A stretch of 64,000 nucleotides of DNA, from the NCBI GenBank assembly GCA_963676345.2, contig CAXXTS010000006.1:248001-312000 (forward strand). Direction: 5' to 3'. The position numbers and the translations under genes are program-made. Positions 35,956 through 44,954 of this stretch are shown here, in pieces. The notes below the pieces were generated by a model, which searched no databases, was not told the origin of the DNA, and saw only the letters and a list, made by a program, of their open reading frames with translations. Within the stretch, counting starts at the first letter, position 1, and every line of letters starts with the position of its first letter. The stretch is from G963665925 sp963676345. Its GTDB lineage: Bacteria > Bacillota > Clostridia > Peptostreptococcales > Acidaminobacteraceae.

Positions 35956-37725
35956 TTGGCAAAGATTAGAAGCCATATCATGGTCTGTGGCGGTACTGGC
36001 TGTGTCGCGTCCCGGAGCGAAGAGCTCATTGACGCTTTGAGGTCAGAACTGAAAACAGTCGGCTATGATGAGGAAATAAAAGTAGTAAAAACAGGATGTT
36101 TTGGTTTCTGCGGACAGGGCCCAATCATTAAAGTACATCCGGACAATGTCTTTTATGTCAAGGTCATGCCGGAAGATGCAGGTGAAATTGTAAGCGAACA
36201 CATCGTTAAGGGACGTACAGTTGAGAGACTGCTCTTTGAAGACCCTGAGGCAAAGGTGAAGCAGGATAAGCACTCTCAAATGAATTTCTATAAAAAGCAG
36301 TACCGGATTGCACTGCGCAACTGTGGAACTATCAATCCAGAAGACCTTAACGAATATATTGCCTTTAGAGGGTATGAAGCACTTGGCAAGGTACTCACAG
36401 AAATGCGTCCTGAAGATGTAATTCAAGTTGTTAAGCAAGCAGGGCTCAGAGGTCGCGGCGGCGGTGGTTTTCCAACGGGGCTCAAATGGGAGCTTACATA
36501 CAAAGAGAAAAATGACGAAAAGTACATTATGTGTAACGCTGACGAGGGTGATCCAGGTGCCTTTATGGACCGGTCAATCTTAGAAGGTGACCCGCATAGT
36601 GTCATTGAAGCTATGGCGATTGGCGGATATGCCATAGGTGCATCAAAAGGGATTATTTATATTCGTGCTGAATATCCCCTTGCCATTAAGCGCCTTCAAA
36701 TCGCAATAGATCAGGCACGTGAAGCAGGCCTGATTGGCAGTGATGTTTTCGGAACAGGCTTTAACTTCGACCTAGAAATCAGACTCGGCGCTGGCGCCTT
36801 CGTCTGCGGTGAAGAAACGGCACTCATTCACTCTGTTGAAGGCAGTAGGGGCGAGCCGACTAAGAAGCCGCCTTATCCATCTGTTTCAGGCTATAAACAT
36901 AAGCCAACGTGTGTAAACAACGTTGAGACTTATGCAAATATACCACCGATTATTTTAAACGGTGCTGAGTGGTTTAGCGGTATTGGTACGGAAAAATCTA
37001 AAGGTACAAAAGTTTTTGCCCTTGCGGGCAAGGTGAATAACGTAGGTCTTGTTGAAGTGCCGATGGGGACGACACTCAGAGAAATCATCTACGATATTGG
37101 CGGCGGCATTTATAACGACAAGGAATTCAAGGCAGTGCAAACTGGTGGGCCATCCGGAGGCGTAATTACAGTAGCTGATCTTGATACACCAATTGATTAT
37201 GAAAGTCTTAAAGCCATTGGCTCCATGATGGGATCGGGCGGTATGATCGTTATGGACGAAGATGATGACATGGTCAATATTTCTAAATTCTATCTGGAGT
37301 TTACACAAGAGGAGTCGTGTGGTAAGTGTACGCCATGTCGTGTGGGGACACGTCGGCTTTATGAAATGCTTGAAAAGATTTCATCTGGTGAAGGCACACC
37401 GGAGGATCTCGACAATATGGAAGAACTTTGTTACATGATTAAGGATTCAGCACTCTGTGGTCTTGGCCAGACTGCACCGAATCCAATTCTGTCGACAATG
37501 AATTTCTTCCGCCAGGAGTACGAAGACTATGTAACGGGCAAGAAGAAAACCAAGTATTCAATTGATCCGGACAAGTGCATCGGCTGTACCGCCTGTGCAA
37601 GAAAATGTCCAGTGGACTGTATTTCAGGCGAGGTTAAGAAACTACACGTCATTGATGAAGAAGCATGTATCGCATGTGGTGCTTGCTATGATGCATGTAA
37701 ATTTGATGCGGTACTTAAACCTTAA
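35956..37725 (+). CDS. hndC: Hydrogenase NAD(P)H/FMN subunit HndC-like (NuoF-type)
   Basis: 589 residues: N-terminal thioredoxin-like [2Fe-2S] domain (residues ~5-90; CGGTGC and GCFGFCGQGP), the FMN/NADH-binding NuoF core (GLRGRGGGGFPTGLKW near residue 160, GAGAFVCGEETALI), the NuoF [4Fe-4S] motif ESCGKCTPCR plus LCGLGQ, and a C-terminal pair of [4Fe-4S] ferredoxin motifs (CIGCTACARKCP, CIACGACYDAC). It exchanges electrons with NAD(H) or NADP(H). A TTG start with GGGGGGA upstream. HydB of bifurcating hydrogenases has the same layout, so HndC and HydB cannot be told apart by motif alone. Confidence 0.92.
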   Translation: MAKIRSHIMVCGGTGCVASRSEELIDALRSELKTVGYDEEIKVVKTGCFGFCGQGPIIKVHPDNVFYVKVMPEDAGEIVSEHIVKGRTVERLLFEDPEAKVKQDKHSQMNFYKKQYRIALRNCGTINPEDLNEYIAFRGYEALGKVLTEMRPEDVIQVVKQAGLRGRGGGGFPTGLKWELTYKEKNDEKYIMCNADEGDPGAFMDRSILEGDPHSVIEAMAIGGYAIGASKGIIYIRAEYPLAIKRLQIAIDQAREAGLIGSDVFGTGFNFDLEIRLGAGAFVCGEETALIHSVEGSRGEPTKKPPYPSVSGYKHKPTCVNNVETYANIPPIILNGAEWFSGIGTEKSKGTKVFALAGKVNNVGLVEVPMGTTLREIIYDIGGGIYNDKEFKAVQTGGPSGGVITVADLDTPIDYESLKAIGSMMGSGGMIVMDEDDDMVNISKFYLEFTQEESCGKCTPCRVGTRRLYEMLEKISSGEGTPEDLDNMEELCYMIKDSALCGLGQTAPNPILSTMNFFRQEYEDYVTGKKKTKYSIDPDKCIGCTACARKCPVDCISGEVKKLHVIDEEACIACGACYDACKFDAVLKP

Positions 37726-37739
37726 AGGAGGTGGCAGAT

Positions 37740-39482
37740 ATGGATATGATTAAGTTAACAATTAATGACTTTGAAATAGAAGTTCCAAAGGGAACGACGG
37801 TTCTTGACGCAGCTAAAAAAGTTAATGCGCACATTCCGACGCTTTGCCATATGAACCTCGAAGGTTTTGGTATTGTCAATCAGGTCGCGTCATGTCGCGT
37901 CTGTATGGTAGAGGTTGAGGGAAGACCAGCACTGGTGCCTTCTTGTTCAGAAGATGTTGTAGAGGGTATGGTTGTCAGAACCGACTCCCCTCGGGCGATT
38001 TCTGCACGTAGAATAGCAGTAGAACTCCTGCTTTCCAATCACCCGAAAGACTGTCTGACATGTGCTAAAAACCTAGAGTGTGAGCTTCAGTCCTTAGCAC
38101 AGGAGCTTGGTGTTCGAGAAATTCACTGGGAAGGCGATATGATGGATTATCCGCTGGATACATCATCGTATGCCCTTGTCAAAGATCCAAATAAATGTGT
38201 TATGTGTCGTAGGTGTGAGACCATGTGTAATGACGTTCAAACATGTGGTATCCTATCGGGACTGAACAGGGGATTTGACGCCTTTGTAGGGCCTGCATTC
38301 AACCTGCCAATGTCTGAAACGTCATGTACCTTCTGCGGACAGTGTGTTGCAGTTTGTCCGACAGCGGCACTGACAGAAGTTAACAACACCAAAAAAGTAT
38401 GGTCAGCACTCAGCAATCCGAAAAAACATGTTATCGTTCAGGTTGCACCCGCTATTCGTGTTGCAGTTGGCGAGCTATTTGATATGGAGCCGGGTACCAT
38501 TTCAACGGGTCAGTTGGCGGCGTCTCTGAGAAGACTGGGATTTGACGGCGTCTTTGACACAGACTGGGCTGCAGACTTAACCATTATGGAAGAGGCATCT
38601 GAGCTTGTACACCGTATTGAGCACAATGGAACCCTTCCAATTCTGACGTCTTGTTGTCCGGCTTGGGTGAAGTTCTTTGAACATCAATTCCCAGATATGC
38701 TCGACATCCCATCATCTTGTAAGTCGCCTCAGATTATGCTGGGTGCGATGGCGAAGTCTTACTATGCTGAAAAAGTGGGCATAAATGCAGATGACATCGT
38801 GGTTGTTTCAATCATGCCTTGTCTAGCTAAAAAGGCAGAGGCTGCGCGCAGTGAGCTGACAAAAGATGAAAATAAAAATGTAGACTTTGTTGTGACAACA
38901 CGCGAGTTTGGCGCAATGCTTAAAGAAGCAGGCATTGACTTTGCATCGCTGCCTGAAAGTGATTTTGACTCACTTCTTGGCGAGTCAACGGGTGCAGGCG
39001 TTATCTTCGGAACAACGGGTGGCGTTATTGAAGCAGCAGTACGTACCGCTGCAGAGTGGATTACAGGCGAAACGCTTGAGGAAGTAGACTATCATCAGTT
39101 AAGAGGCCTCGAAGGCATTCGTGAGGCAACGGTTAAGATTGGTGATATGGATATCAATATCGGTATCGCACATGGTCTTGGAAATGCCAGAAAACTGCTT
39201 GAAGACATTCGAGACGGCAAGTCTAAATACCATGCCATAGAAATCATGGCTTGTCCAGGTGGTTGTATAGGCGGCGGCGGTCAGCCGTATCATCATGGAG
39301 ATATGGAAATCATTAGAAAACGTGCTGAAGCTATCTATCAGGAAGATGCCATGAAGACAAAACGCAAGTCCCATGAGAACCCAATGATTAAGAAAATTTA
39401 CGATGAGTATTTGGGTAAACCATACGGCGAAAGAGCACATGATTTATTGCATACCCATTATGTGCCTAGAGAAAAAATTTAG
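37740..39482 (+). CDS. hndD: [FeFe] hydrogenase catalytic subunit HndD-like
   Basis: 580 residues. N-terminal [2Fe-2S] domain (residues ~1-75), His-ligated [4Fe-4S] motif HPKDCLTCAKNLEC, two [4Fe-4S] motifs (CVMCRRCETMC, CTFCGQCVAVC), then the H-cluster domain with all three signatures: TSCCPAW, MPCLAKKAEAAR and MACPGGCIGGGGQP. A small-subunit-like tail ends near YVPR. It makes or oxidises H2; with HndA-C it likely couples NAD(P)H (and possibly ferredoxin by bifurcation) to H2 formation in the cytoplasm. The ATG at 37740 follows AAAGGAGGTG; a GTG at 37731 lies inside that site and was rejected. Maturases HydEFG are not in the window. Confidence 0.95.
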   Translation: MDMIKLTINDFEIEVPKGTTVLDAAKKVNAHIPTLCHMNLEGFGIVNQVASCRVCMVEVEGRPALVPSCSEDVVEGMVVRTDSPRAISARRIAVELLLSNHPKDCLTCAKNLECELQSLAQELGVREIHWEGDMMDYPLDTSSYALVKDPNKCVMCRRCETMCNDVQTCGILSGLNRGFDAFVGPAFNLPMSETSCTFCGQCVAVCPTAALTEVNNTKKVWSALSNPKKHVIVQVAPAIRVAVGELFDMEPGTISTGQLAASLRRLGFDGVFDTDWAADLTIMEEASELVHRIEHNGTLPILTSCCPAWVKFFEHQFPDMLDIPSSCKSPQIMLGAMAKSYYAEKVGINADDIVVVSIMPCLAKKAEAARSELTKDENKNVDFVVTTREFGAMLKEAGIDFASLPESDFDSLLGESTGAGVIFGTTGGVIEAAVRTAAEWITGETLEEVDYHQLRGLEGIREATVKIGDMDINIGIAHGLGNARKLLEDIRDGKSKYHAIEIMACPGGCIGGGGQPYHHGDMEIIRKRAEAIYQEDAMKTKRKSHENPMIKKIYDEYLGKPYGERAHDLLHTHYVPREKI

Positions 39483-39532
39483 GCAATAAAACGTGAGTGT
39501 TCAGTAGCGAGGCAATGAGTCATGAAACTGTA

Positions 39533-39577
39533 AATACCCGTGAGATTCACAGCAATGTGAGGCTCACGGGTATTTTG
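39533..39577 (+). terminator. Intrinsic terminator of the hydrogenase operon
   Basis: 12-base arms (AATACCCGTGAG at 39533-39544 and the complement at 39563-39574) with an inner TTCAC/GTGAG stem, followed by TTTTG. Confidence 0.85.
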
Positions 39578-39680
39578 AATTGCAAAGGAAAATTTACATT
39601 TAGAAAGGCTAGAACATGTATAATGAAAGATAATGATTTAAGGTATTTTGAAGCAAAAAATGCAAACACTGGAGGATGAA

Positions 39681-41108
39681 ATGAAGAAGAAAAGAACACT
39701 CAAAGCGATGGGATTGGTTTTGGCAGTCCTGCTCATATTATCAGGGTGCAGCTCAAGCAAACCTGCATCTGAGCAGGTGTCCGTATCTGAAGATCCAAAA
39801 GCAGAAGCAGCTGAACCCATGACTGATACAGATAACCAAGTAGAGGCTAAGGCGGAAACAGAGCCAGACACAGATGCTCAAGCAGATGATCATGAGCAGG
39901 CGGATCAGAACATGCATGTCTATGCAGGTGGACGCCATACAATGGCACTTAAAGCCGATGGTACGCTTTGGGCATGGGGGTCAAATGATGAAGGGCAGCT
40001 CGGAAACGGCGAGCAAACAATATATGGCTCTTGGGAAGAGCAATTTTCGGCACCAGAAGGGGACGCCTTCATTGCACTTGAAAATCATGATGCATATGTA
40101 CCGATACAAGTGATGGAAAATGTCATTGCTGCTGCCGCTGGCGGAAGTGCATCTTATGCTGTGACAGAAGACCACCAGCTTTATGCATGGGGCTCAAATG
40201 AGCAGCTGCAACTCGGAGTGAAAGATATTAAGCGCAGTTTAGTACCACTGCATGTTATGGATGATGTGGACCGTGTATATGCATCAAACATGCAAGCCGC
40301 AGTCATAAAAACAGATGGTACACTTTGGTTTTTTGGATATGAACCCAAAGATTATACATATGATGTTGAAAACGATGTGATTATTCATCCCCTGACAGAA
40401 CCGGTGCAGGTTATGGATGGTGTACAAGACGTTGCCCTTACGGGTGGTGGAATTATGGCGCTGACAAATGAGGGGGCAGTCTATGCTTGGGGGCATAGAA
40501 ATACAGTTGGATTTGAGTACGCAGATGCCGATGAAGACTATGTACTCGAACCTGTAAAAATACTGGAAGACATTGTTCAAATTTCAAACGAAGGACAAGT
40601 ACAGATGGCTGTAGATAGTCAGGGCACGCTCTATACCTGGGGCTTTAATGGTTATGCTGGAAGTCTAGGGACAGGAACAGAAGATTTCTATGTTGCTAGG
40701 CCAGAAAAGGTCATGGATCATGTAAAGTTTATTGCAGAAAGTCTCCTGCTTACAGATGACAATAAAGTTTACGCCTGGGGCAGCATAGACAACGGATACG
40801 AAACAATAGTAGATGAAGGTGTTATTGGTGGCGGGCTCTTAGGAACAGTAGCAGACTATGGCCCAGTACCAGTAGAAATATTTGAAAATGCCATTGAAAT
40901 GGCGCGTGCTGATCGCCTATATATTATTGACGAAGACGGTGTATTATGGGGGCTTGGTTGCAATCAGTTCGGAAAGCTGGGAGATGGTTCTGCGACAAGC
41001 TACAGTTATGAGCTCTTCAATGATGATGAGTACACAGAACTTTCTATAAGTGTAAAGGAAGACAAAGACAAGCGCGAATGGGTTCAAATCATGAACTTGA
41101 ACGAATAG
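39681..41108 (+). CDS. RCC1-repeat lipoprotein
   Basis: 475 residues. Lipoprotein signal with lipobox LSGC (Cys near residue 24), a 60-residue acidic Ala/Glu/Asp linker, then about seven RCC1-type blades recognisable by recurring WAWGSNDEGQLGNG, YAWGSNEQLQLG, YTWGFNGYAGSLGTG and WGLGCNQFGKLGDG units. RCC1 blades form a propeller that usually mediates binding; in bacteria such proteins are surface exposed and of unknown role. The ATG at 39681 has GGAGG six bases before it. A TATAAT at 39619-39624 may be its -10 box. The first gene of the window also holds an RCC1-like segment. Confidence 0.85.
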   Translation: MKKKRTLKAMGLVLAVLLILSGCSSSKPASEQVSVSEDPKAEAAEPMTDTDNQVEAKAETEPDTDAQADDHEQADQNMHVYAGGRHTMALKADGTLWAWGSNDEGQLGNGEQTIYGSWEEQFSAPEGDAFIALENHDAYVPIQVMENVIAAAAGGSASYAVTEDHQLYAWGSNEQLQLGVKDIKRSLVPLHVMDDVDRVYASNMQAAVIKTDGTLWFFGYEPKDYTYDVENDVIIHPLTEPVQVMDGVQDVALTGGGIMALTNEGAVYAWGHRNTVGFEYADADEDYVLEPVKILEDIVQISNEGQVQMAVDSQGTLYTWGFNGYAGSLGTGTEDFYVARPEKVMDHVKFIAESLLLTDDNKVYAWGSIDNGYETIVDEGVIGGGLLGTVADYGPVPVEIFENAIEMARADRLYIIDEDGVLWGLGCNQFGKLGDGSATSYSYELFNDDEYTELSISVKEDKDKREWVQIMNLNE

Positions 41109-41144
41109 AAAATTCAAGCATAGACAAGAAGTCTGCCTATTTAA

Positions 41145-41194
41145 GAGGGCGTTTCAGTTGTGGGTGAACCTAACTGAAACGCTCTTTATTTTTT
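41145..41194 (+). terminator. Intrinsic terminator after the RCC1 lipoprotein gene
   Basis: GAGGGCGTTTCAGTT (41145-41159) pairs with AACTGAAACGCTC (41172-41184) with a GG bulge, followed by TTTATTTTTT. Confidence 0.85.
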
Positions 41195-41400
41195 CTGGTA
41201 GGCATGTTTTATCAAGGCGGCTAAGCTGCCTTGTATGATTCCTAATTTAATGGAGTGTATTATTGTAAAATAGTATATGCAAGCGGACGTGCTTAGTAGG
41301 GTCTACTTTGTTGTTTTATGGACAGAAATGTATATGAGTTTTGATTCAGAAGACGCTATAAGGTGCATAAATGAAGTAGAAAGAAATAAGGGGTGGAACA

Positions 41401-42366
41401 ATGAAGTATGAGACATGTTCTAAATCAGAACTCATCCAAAAAATCGCTGCTTTGGACAAAGAACTTGAAATGCTACGTAAGGAAAAAGAAAGTTATGAAA
41501 AACTGGATTATCCATGGGCCGGAAATCTGGGCAGGTGGGTATGGGATGTGAAACAAAACCAAGTATCCTGTAACCCCAAAAAGTTCGAAGCCATAGGCTT
41601 TAAGCGAGAAGAAGTTGACCCGTATATTGGATATGATTTCTTTACAGAAAGATTACACACAGAAGATTACGCACGTGTTATGGAGAATATGCGGGCGCAT
41701 TTGTATGGAGAAATAGAAGCGTACGAAGTTGAGTACCGTATTCGGTGTAAAGATGGAAGCTATAAATGGTATTATGACAGAGGCGTAGTTACAAAACGTT
41801 CAACATCAGGCCAACCATTAGTCGTAGCAGGTATTGTATTTGATATTTCTACACAGAAAGAGATCGAGGAAAAATTAAGACGCAGTGCACAGGAAGACGC
41901 ACTCACTGGAATTATGAACCGAAGGGCAATCATTGTGTTTTTAGAAAAAGAAATGGAACGGTTCAAGCGTACCCAAAGCCCCTTTTGTTTGATGATGTTT
42001 GATATTGACCATTTCAAGCGGGTTAATGACAAGTATGGTCATCTTGTAGGAGATGAGGTCATTCAGCAAATCACGAAACTTATTTCGAATGAGATTCGCC
42101 AAGTGGATGGTGTTGGTCGTTATGGCGGAGAAGAATTCTTAGTTGTTATGACTGACTGTACTCCAGATAGCGCACATATACTGGCGAAGCGCATTAAAGA
42201 TAAAATACAGCAGCATCGTTTTTCAAATGATTTACAGATTACAGTGAGCATTGGAATTTCGGATTGTTCAAGCTGTACGAATAAAGATATTGAAGAAATT
42301 ATTAGAGAAGCTGATCAAAAAATGTATGTGTCAAAAGCAAATGGGCGCAACTGCATTACCACATAA
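41401..42366 (+). CDS. PAS-GGDEF diguanylate cyclase
   Basis: 321 residues: a short N-terminal coiled coil (residues ~8-35), a PAS_3-type domain (~45-150; GRWVWDVKQNQV, YEVEYRIRCKDGSYKWYYDRG) and a GGDEF domain (~160-321) with the active-site loop GGEEF near residue 241 and the metal motif FDIDHFKRVND. GGEEF is a functional variant. No RxxD inhibitory site was noticed just before it. It should make cyclic di-GMP in the cytoplasm in response to a ligand or redox cue bound by PAS. GGGGTGG precedes the ATG. Stand-alone gene. Confidence 0.93.
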   Translation: MKYETCSKSELIQKIAALDKELEMLRKEKESYEKLDYPWAGNLGRWVWDVKQNQVSCNPKKFEAIGFKREEVDPYIGYDFFTERLHTEDYARVMENMRAHLYGEIEAYEVEYRIRCKDGSYKWYYDRGVVTKRSTSGQPLVVAGIVFDISTQKEIEEKLRRSAQEDALTGIMNRRAIIVFLEKEMERFKRTQSPFCLMMFDIDHFKRVNDKYGHLVGDEVIQQITKLISNEIRQVDGVGRYGGEEFLVVMTDCTPDSAHILAKRIKDKIQQHRFSNDLQITVSIGISDCSSCTNKDIEEIIREADQKMYVSKANGRNCITT

Positions 42367-42424
42367 ATGGTCACGTGTAAAAATTTTAATAGAACTAATT
42401 TATTGGGGAAATAGAAAATCCATG

Positions 42425-42453
42425 TTGACACAAGCGGCCCAAGTGATTAGAAT
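42425..42453 (+). promoter_or_regulatory. Strong promoter of the trp operon
   Basis: A perfect TTGACA (42425-42430), 17 bases, then TAGAAT (42448-42453). Start of transcription expected near 42460, about 1020 bases before trpE. Confidence 0.8.
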
Positions 42454-42882
42454 ATAAAACAATAAAATTAACTGAAAATTTTAAAATCAACGATTGGAAA
42501 GAGTACTCAATATGTAAATGTTTCAGAGAGCCGGAAAGGGTGTGAACCGGTACAGGCGCAGTTGAGGAATGGGTCCATGAGATTCCGCACGAACCCATAT
42601 GCAGGTAGTAGTGTTAGGACGGGTAAGGTTTCCGTTACAGAACCGGAATATCGGTTAGAGTCATGAAATGATCCTCACTCAGCGTTGCTGATAAAAAAAT
42701 GAATCGCTTACGTGCCCAAGCACGCGCATCATTCAGTTTTCTATCGCGCCTTGATTGAGAAAATTTCAAACGCTCTAAGAGCTTTATTTCTAAAAGTTGT
42801 TAGAGCTGTGAAACGTTTTAACCCGTATTTGATAGAGTGAAATGCGAAAAAGCATTATCTTAGGTGGCTAACACGAATTTAC

Positions 42883-42924
42883 AAGCATAATTCGTCCTAA
42901 TAGAGGATGGATTATGCTTTTTTA
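42883..42924 (+). terminator. T-box terminator 1
   Basis: AAGCATAATTCGTCC (42883-42897) against GGATGGATTATGCTT (42905-42919), with G-U pairs, then a seven-T run. It excludes the antiterminator of module 1. Confidence 0.88.
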
Positions 42925-42970
42925 TTTATATAAACCTAGATGAAACGCATTTAAGCTGGGTGGCAACGCG

Positions 42971-43010
42971 AAGACACTTCGTCCCAACATATGGGGATGG
43001 AGTGTCTTTA
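42971..43010 (+). terminator. T-box terminator 2 (weak U tract)
   Basis: AAGACACTTCGTCCC (42971-42985) pairs with GGGATGGAGTGTCTT (42994-43008), but only three T follow before ATCCG, so it may terminate poorly. Confidence 0.7.
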
Positions 43011-43032
43011 TCCGTTTAAGGCAAAGAACAGC

Positions 43033-43096
43033 AGGTTTAATCTGTGATGTGAAATAATCGTGGAACACGAATTATTTCACATCACAGATTAAACCT
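43033..43096 (+). repeat. Near-perfect 30-bp hairpin between the T-box and trpE
   Basis: Left arm 43033-43062 and right arm 43066-43096 are complementary with a single bulged A, around a GAA loop. There is no U tract on either strand, so it does not look like a terminator. The end of its right arm (AAACCT) is also the first six bases of the direct repeat that follows. Confidence 0.8.
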
Positions 43097-43404
43097 ATTG
43101 GGCGCGACTAGCGACCAGGGCGACCGGAGGTTGCACGGTCCTGTTCTAATATTGACTGGACAAGTAAGAAATATGGCGCGACTAGCGACAAGAGCAATCG
43201 GAGATTGCTCGGTGCATTTCTGGTAGCGGACATAGGCACCTTATGGGAACGAATGTTTTCATTTGCCAACTCAAACCTATTGGGCGCGACTAGCGACCAG
43301 GGCGACCGGAGGTTGCACGGTCCTGTTCTAATATTGACTGGACAAGTAAGAAATATGGCGCGACTAGCGACAAGAGCAATCGGAGATTGCTCGGTGCATT
43401 TCTG
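43091..43404 (+). repeat. Tandem direct repeat (182-bp period, two identical 132-bp copies) with four stem-loop units
   Basis: Copies 43091-43222 and 43273-43404 are identical; a 50-bp spacer separates them. Each copy holds two units starting GGCGCGACTAGCGAC (at 43101, 43175, 43283 and 43357). The units form hairpins with a constant GGA loop: GGGCGACC/GGTTGCAC (43118-43136) and GAGCAATC/GATTGCTC (43192-43210). The stems differ in sequence but still pair, including one compensatory T-A to C-G change. No gene is encoded; open frames here are repeats read as protein. Confidence 0.8.
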
Positions 43405-43483
43405 ACACTGGATGAGGCAATGAAAAATCACTTGATGTATTTAAAACACTGACGCGTAAATGACAGATAAAAGGAGTGCAGTT

Positions 43484-44953
43484 ATGAAATCGATTGAAAT
43501 TAAACGAGTATCCCACGAGCGAATTCCCTATGGAAATGTGCCAGACCCCTTGATGCTTTTTAAAAGTTTGAAAGGCGAAGGCAATGGATTTTTACTCGAA
43601 AGTGCGGACCGGTGTGGTGAAATCGGGCGTTTTTCCCTCATTGGGATCAATCCGGTGATTGAGCTGATTGCAACGGGTACTGACATAGAGTTAACCATCC
43701 AGGGAAAAGGAGAAAAGCTTAAGGGCAATCCCTTTGATATTATGGAGCATATTTTGAATCAAGAAGCCATGCAGTCTCTGGACTTGCCATTTTCTAGCGG
43801 GGGGCTTGCCGGATGGATCGGATATGACGCCATTCGTCATATAGAAAACATTCCAGAGAAAAACAAGACCGCTCAAATGGCGGACATCCATTTGATGCTG
43901 CCAAGAACACTCATGATTATGGATAGAGACAGCGCCTGCATTGATGTCATTACCTTTGGCCTTGGACATGAAAAATCTGAAATCAAGACACCAAAGCCAC
44001 TGAATTTGGATGACCTAAGGGCAGAACTCACTAAAGATGAAATGCATGCAGAACACCTAGAAGCCCAAATAGGGATGGCGAAAGATAGTTTGCAATCAAT
44101 AGATCTGGTAGAGAGCTGGACATCAGAGTCACCCAGACAAGCCTTTGAAGCCGGTGTAGAAATTGCCAAAGACCATATTCAAAAAGGTGACACCTTCCAG
44201 CTGGTTTTTTCAAGACGCTTATCCAAGCCAACCGATTTACAGGCGGATACGCTTTATAGAACACTTAGACAAATTAATCCATCCCCCTATATGTTCATTG
44301 TAGACACAGCTCAAACCCAAGTGGTAGGCGCATCACCTGAAACAATGGTACATCTGAAAAAAGGAAAAGTGACCATTCATCCGATTGCTGGAACGCGCCC
44401 AAGAGGGGCAAGCCCAGATGAAGACAATTTAAATGAAAAAGAGCTTATAGAAGATGTCAAGGAGAACGCAGAGCATCTCATGCTCGTCGATTTGGCCCGG
44501 AATGACATTGGGAGAATTGCAGCCTTTGGAACCGTTGAAGTACCTAAGTTCAAAACGGTAGAGCGCTTCTCGCATGTTATGCATATTGTTTCTGAGGTAA
44601 CGGGTCAAGTCGAGGGTTCAATGAGTGCGATAGATGTTTTTAAGTCTTGTTTTCCAGCTGGAACCGTATCCGGGGCACCCAAAATCATGGCCATGAAAAT
44701 CATCGATGAGAACGAACCGGTTAGGCGCGGTGTATATGCCGGTGCAGTAGGATGGATATCAACAGATGGAGACATGGATACCTGCATAGCTATACGTACA
44801 GCTGTACTTTCAAACGGAAAAGTATCCGTCCAAGCTGGCGGTGGCATAGTACAAGACTCCGTGCCAGAGTTGGAGTTTATGGAGACCGTTCACAAGTCAG
44901 GTAGTATTATGCAGGCTGTACACATTAGTGAAAAGATTATGGAAGGAAAATAA
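43484..44953 (+). CDS. trpE: Anthranilate synthase component I
   Basis: 489 residues. The N-terminal feedback motif LLES (residues ~37-40) is present, so Trp inhibition is expected. The chorismate-binding core shows QLVFSRRL, PSPYMFIV, SPETMV, PIAGTRPRG, LVDLARNDIGR and GGGIVQDSVPE. It converts chorismate to anthranilate with ammonia from TrpG. The ATG at 43484 follows AAAAGGAG. First gene of trpEGD(CF)BA, controlled by the T-box leader about 1 kb long. Only one base separates its stop from the trpG start. Confidence 0.96.
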   Translation: MKSIEIKRVSHERIPYGNVPDPLMLFKSLKGEGNGFLLESADRCGEIGRFSLIGINPVIELIATGTDIELTIQGKGEKLKGNPFDIMEHILNQEAMQSLDLPFSSGGLAGWIGYDAIRHIENIPEKNKTAQMADIHLMLPRTLMIMDRDSACIDVITFGLGHEKSEIKTPKPLNLDDLRAELTKDEMHAEHLEAQIGMAKDSLQSIDLVESWTSESPRQAFEAGVEIAKDHIQKGDTFQLVFSRRLSKPTDLQADTLYRTLRQINPSPYMFIVDTAQTQVVGASPETMVHLKKGKVTIHPIAGTRPRGASPDEDNLNEKELIEDVKENAEHLMLVDLARNDIGRIAAFGTVEVPKFKTVERFSHVMHIVSEVTGQVEGSMSAIDVFKSCFPAGTVSGAPKIMAMKIIDENEPVRRGVYAGAVGWISTDGDMDTCIAIRTAVLSNGKVSVQAGGGIVQDSVPELEFMETVHKSGSIMQAVHISEKIMEGK

Positions 44954-44954
44954 A

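Larger units (their letters stand above)
42490..43010 (+). ncRNA. T-box leader for tRNA-Trp with two antiterminator/terminator modules
   Basis: Stem I landmarks: AGTA at 42502-42505, AGAGAG at 42525-42530, GGTGTGA at 42539-42545, and a TGG (Trp) specifier candidate at 42570-42572. Module 1: AGGTGGCTAACACG (42862-42875), antiterminator stem ACGAATT/AATTCGT, then terminator 42883-42924. Module 2: GGGTGGCAACGCG (42958-42970), antiterminator closing at CGTCCC, then a stem at 42971-43008. Both bulges begin TGGC, which would pair with the GCCA end of tRNA-Trp. No second Stem I lies between the modules (about 35 bases). It should switch trp transcription on when tRNA-Trp is uncharged. Confidence 0.88.

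Noticed and set aside
39497..39679. 60-codon plus-strand frame after the hydrogenase operon
   Set aside because: It crosses the operon terminator and the promoter region of the RCC1 gene and has no ribosome site.
43091..43404. Considered as a CRISPR array
   Set aside because: Only four imperfect units with unequal spacers inside two identical large copies, and no cas genes.
43108..43431. 107-codon minus-strand frame and a 66-codon plus-strand frame over the tandem repeat
   Set aside because: They only translate the non-coding repeat copies; no ribosome site and no protein-like composition.
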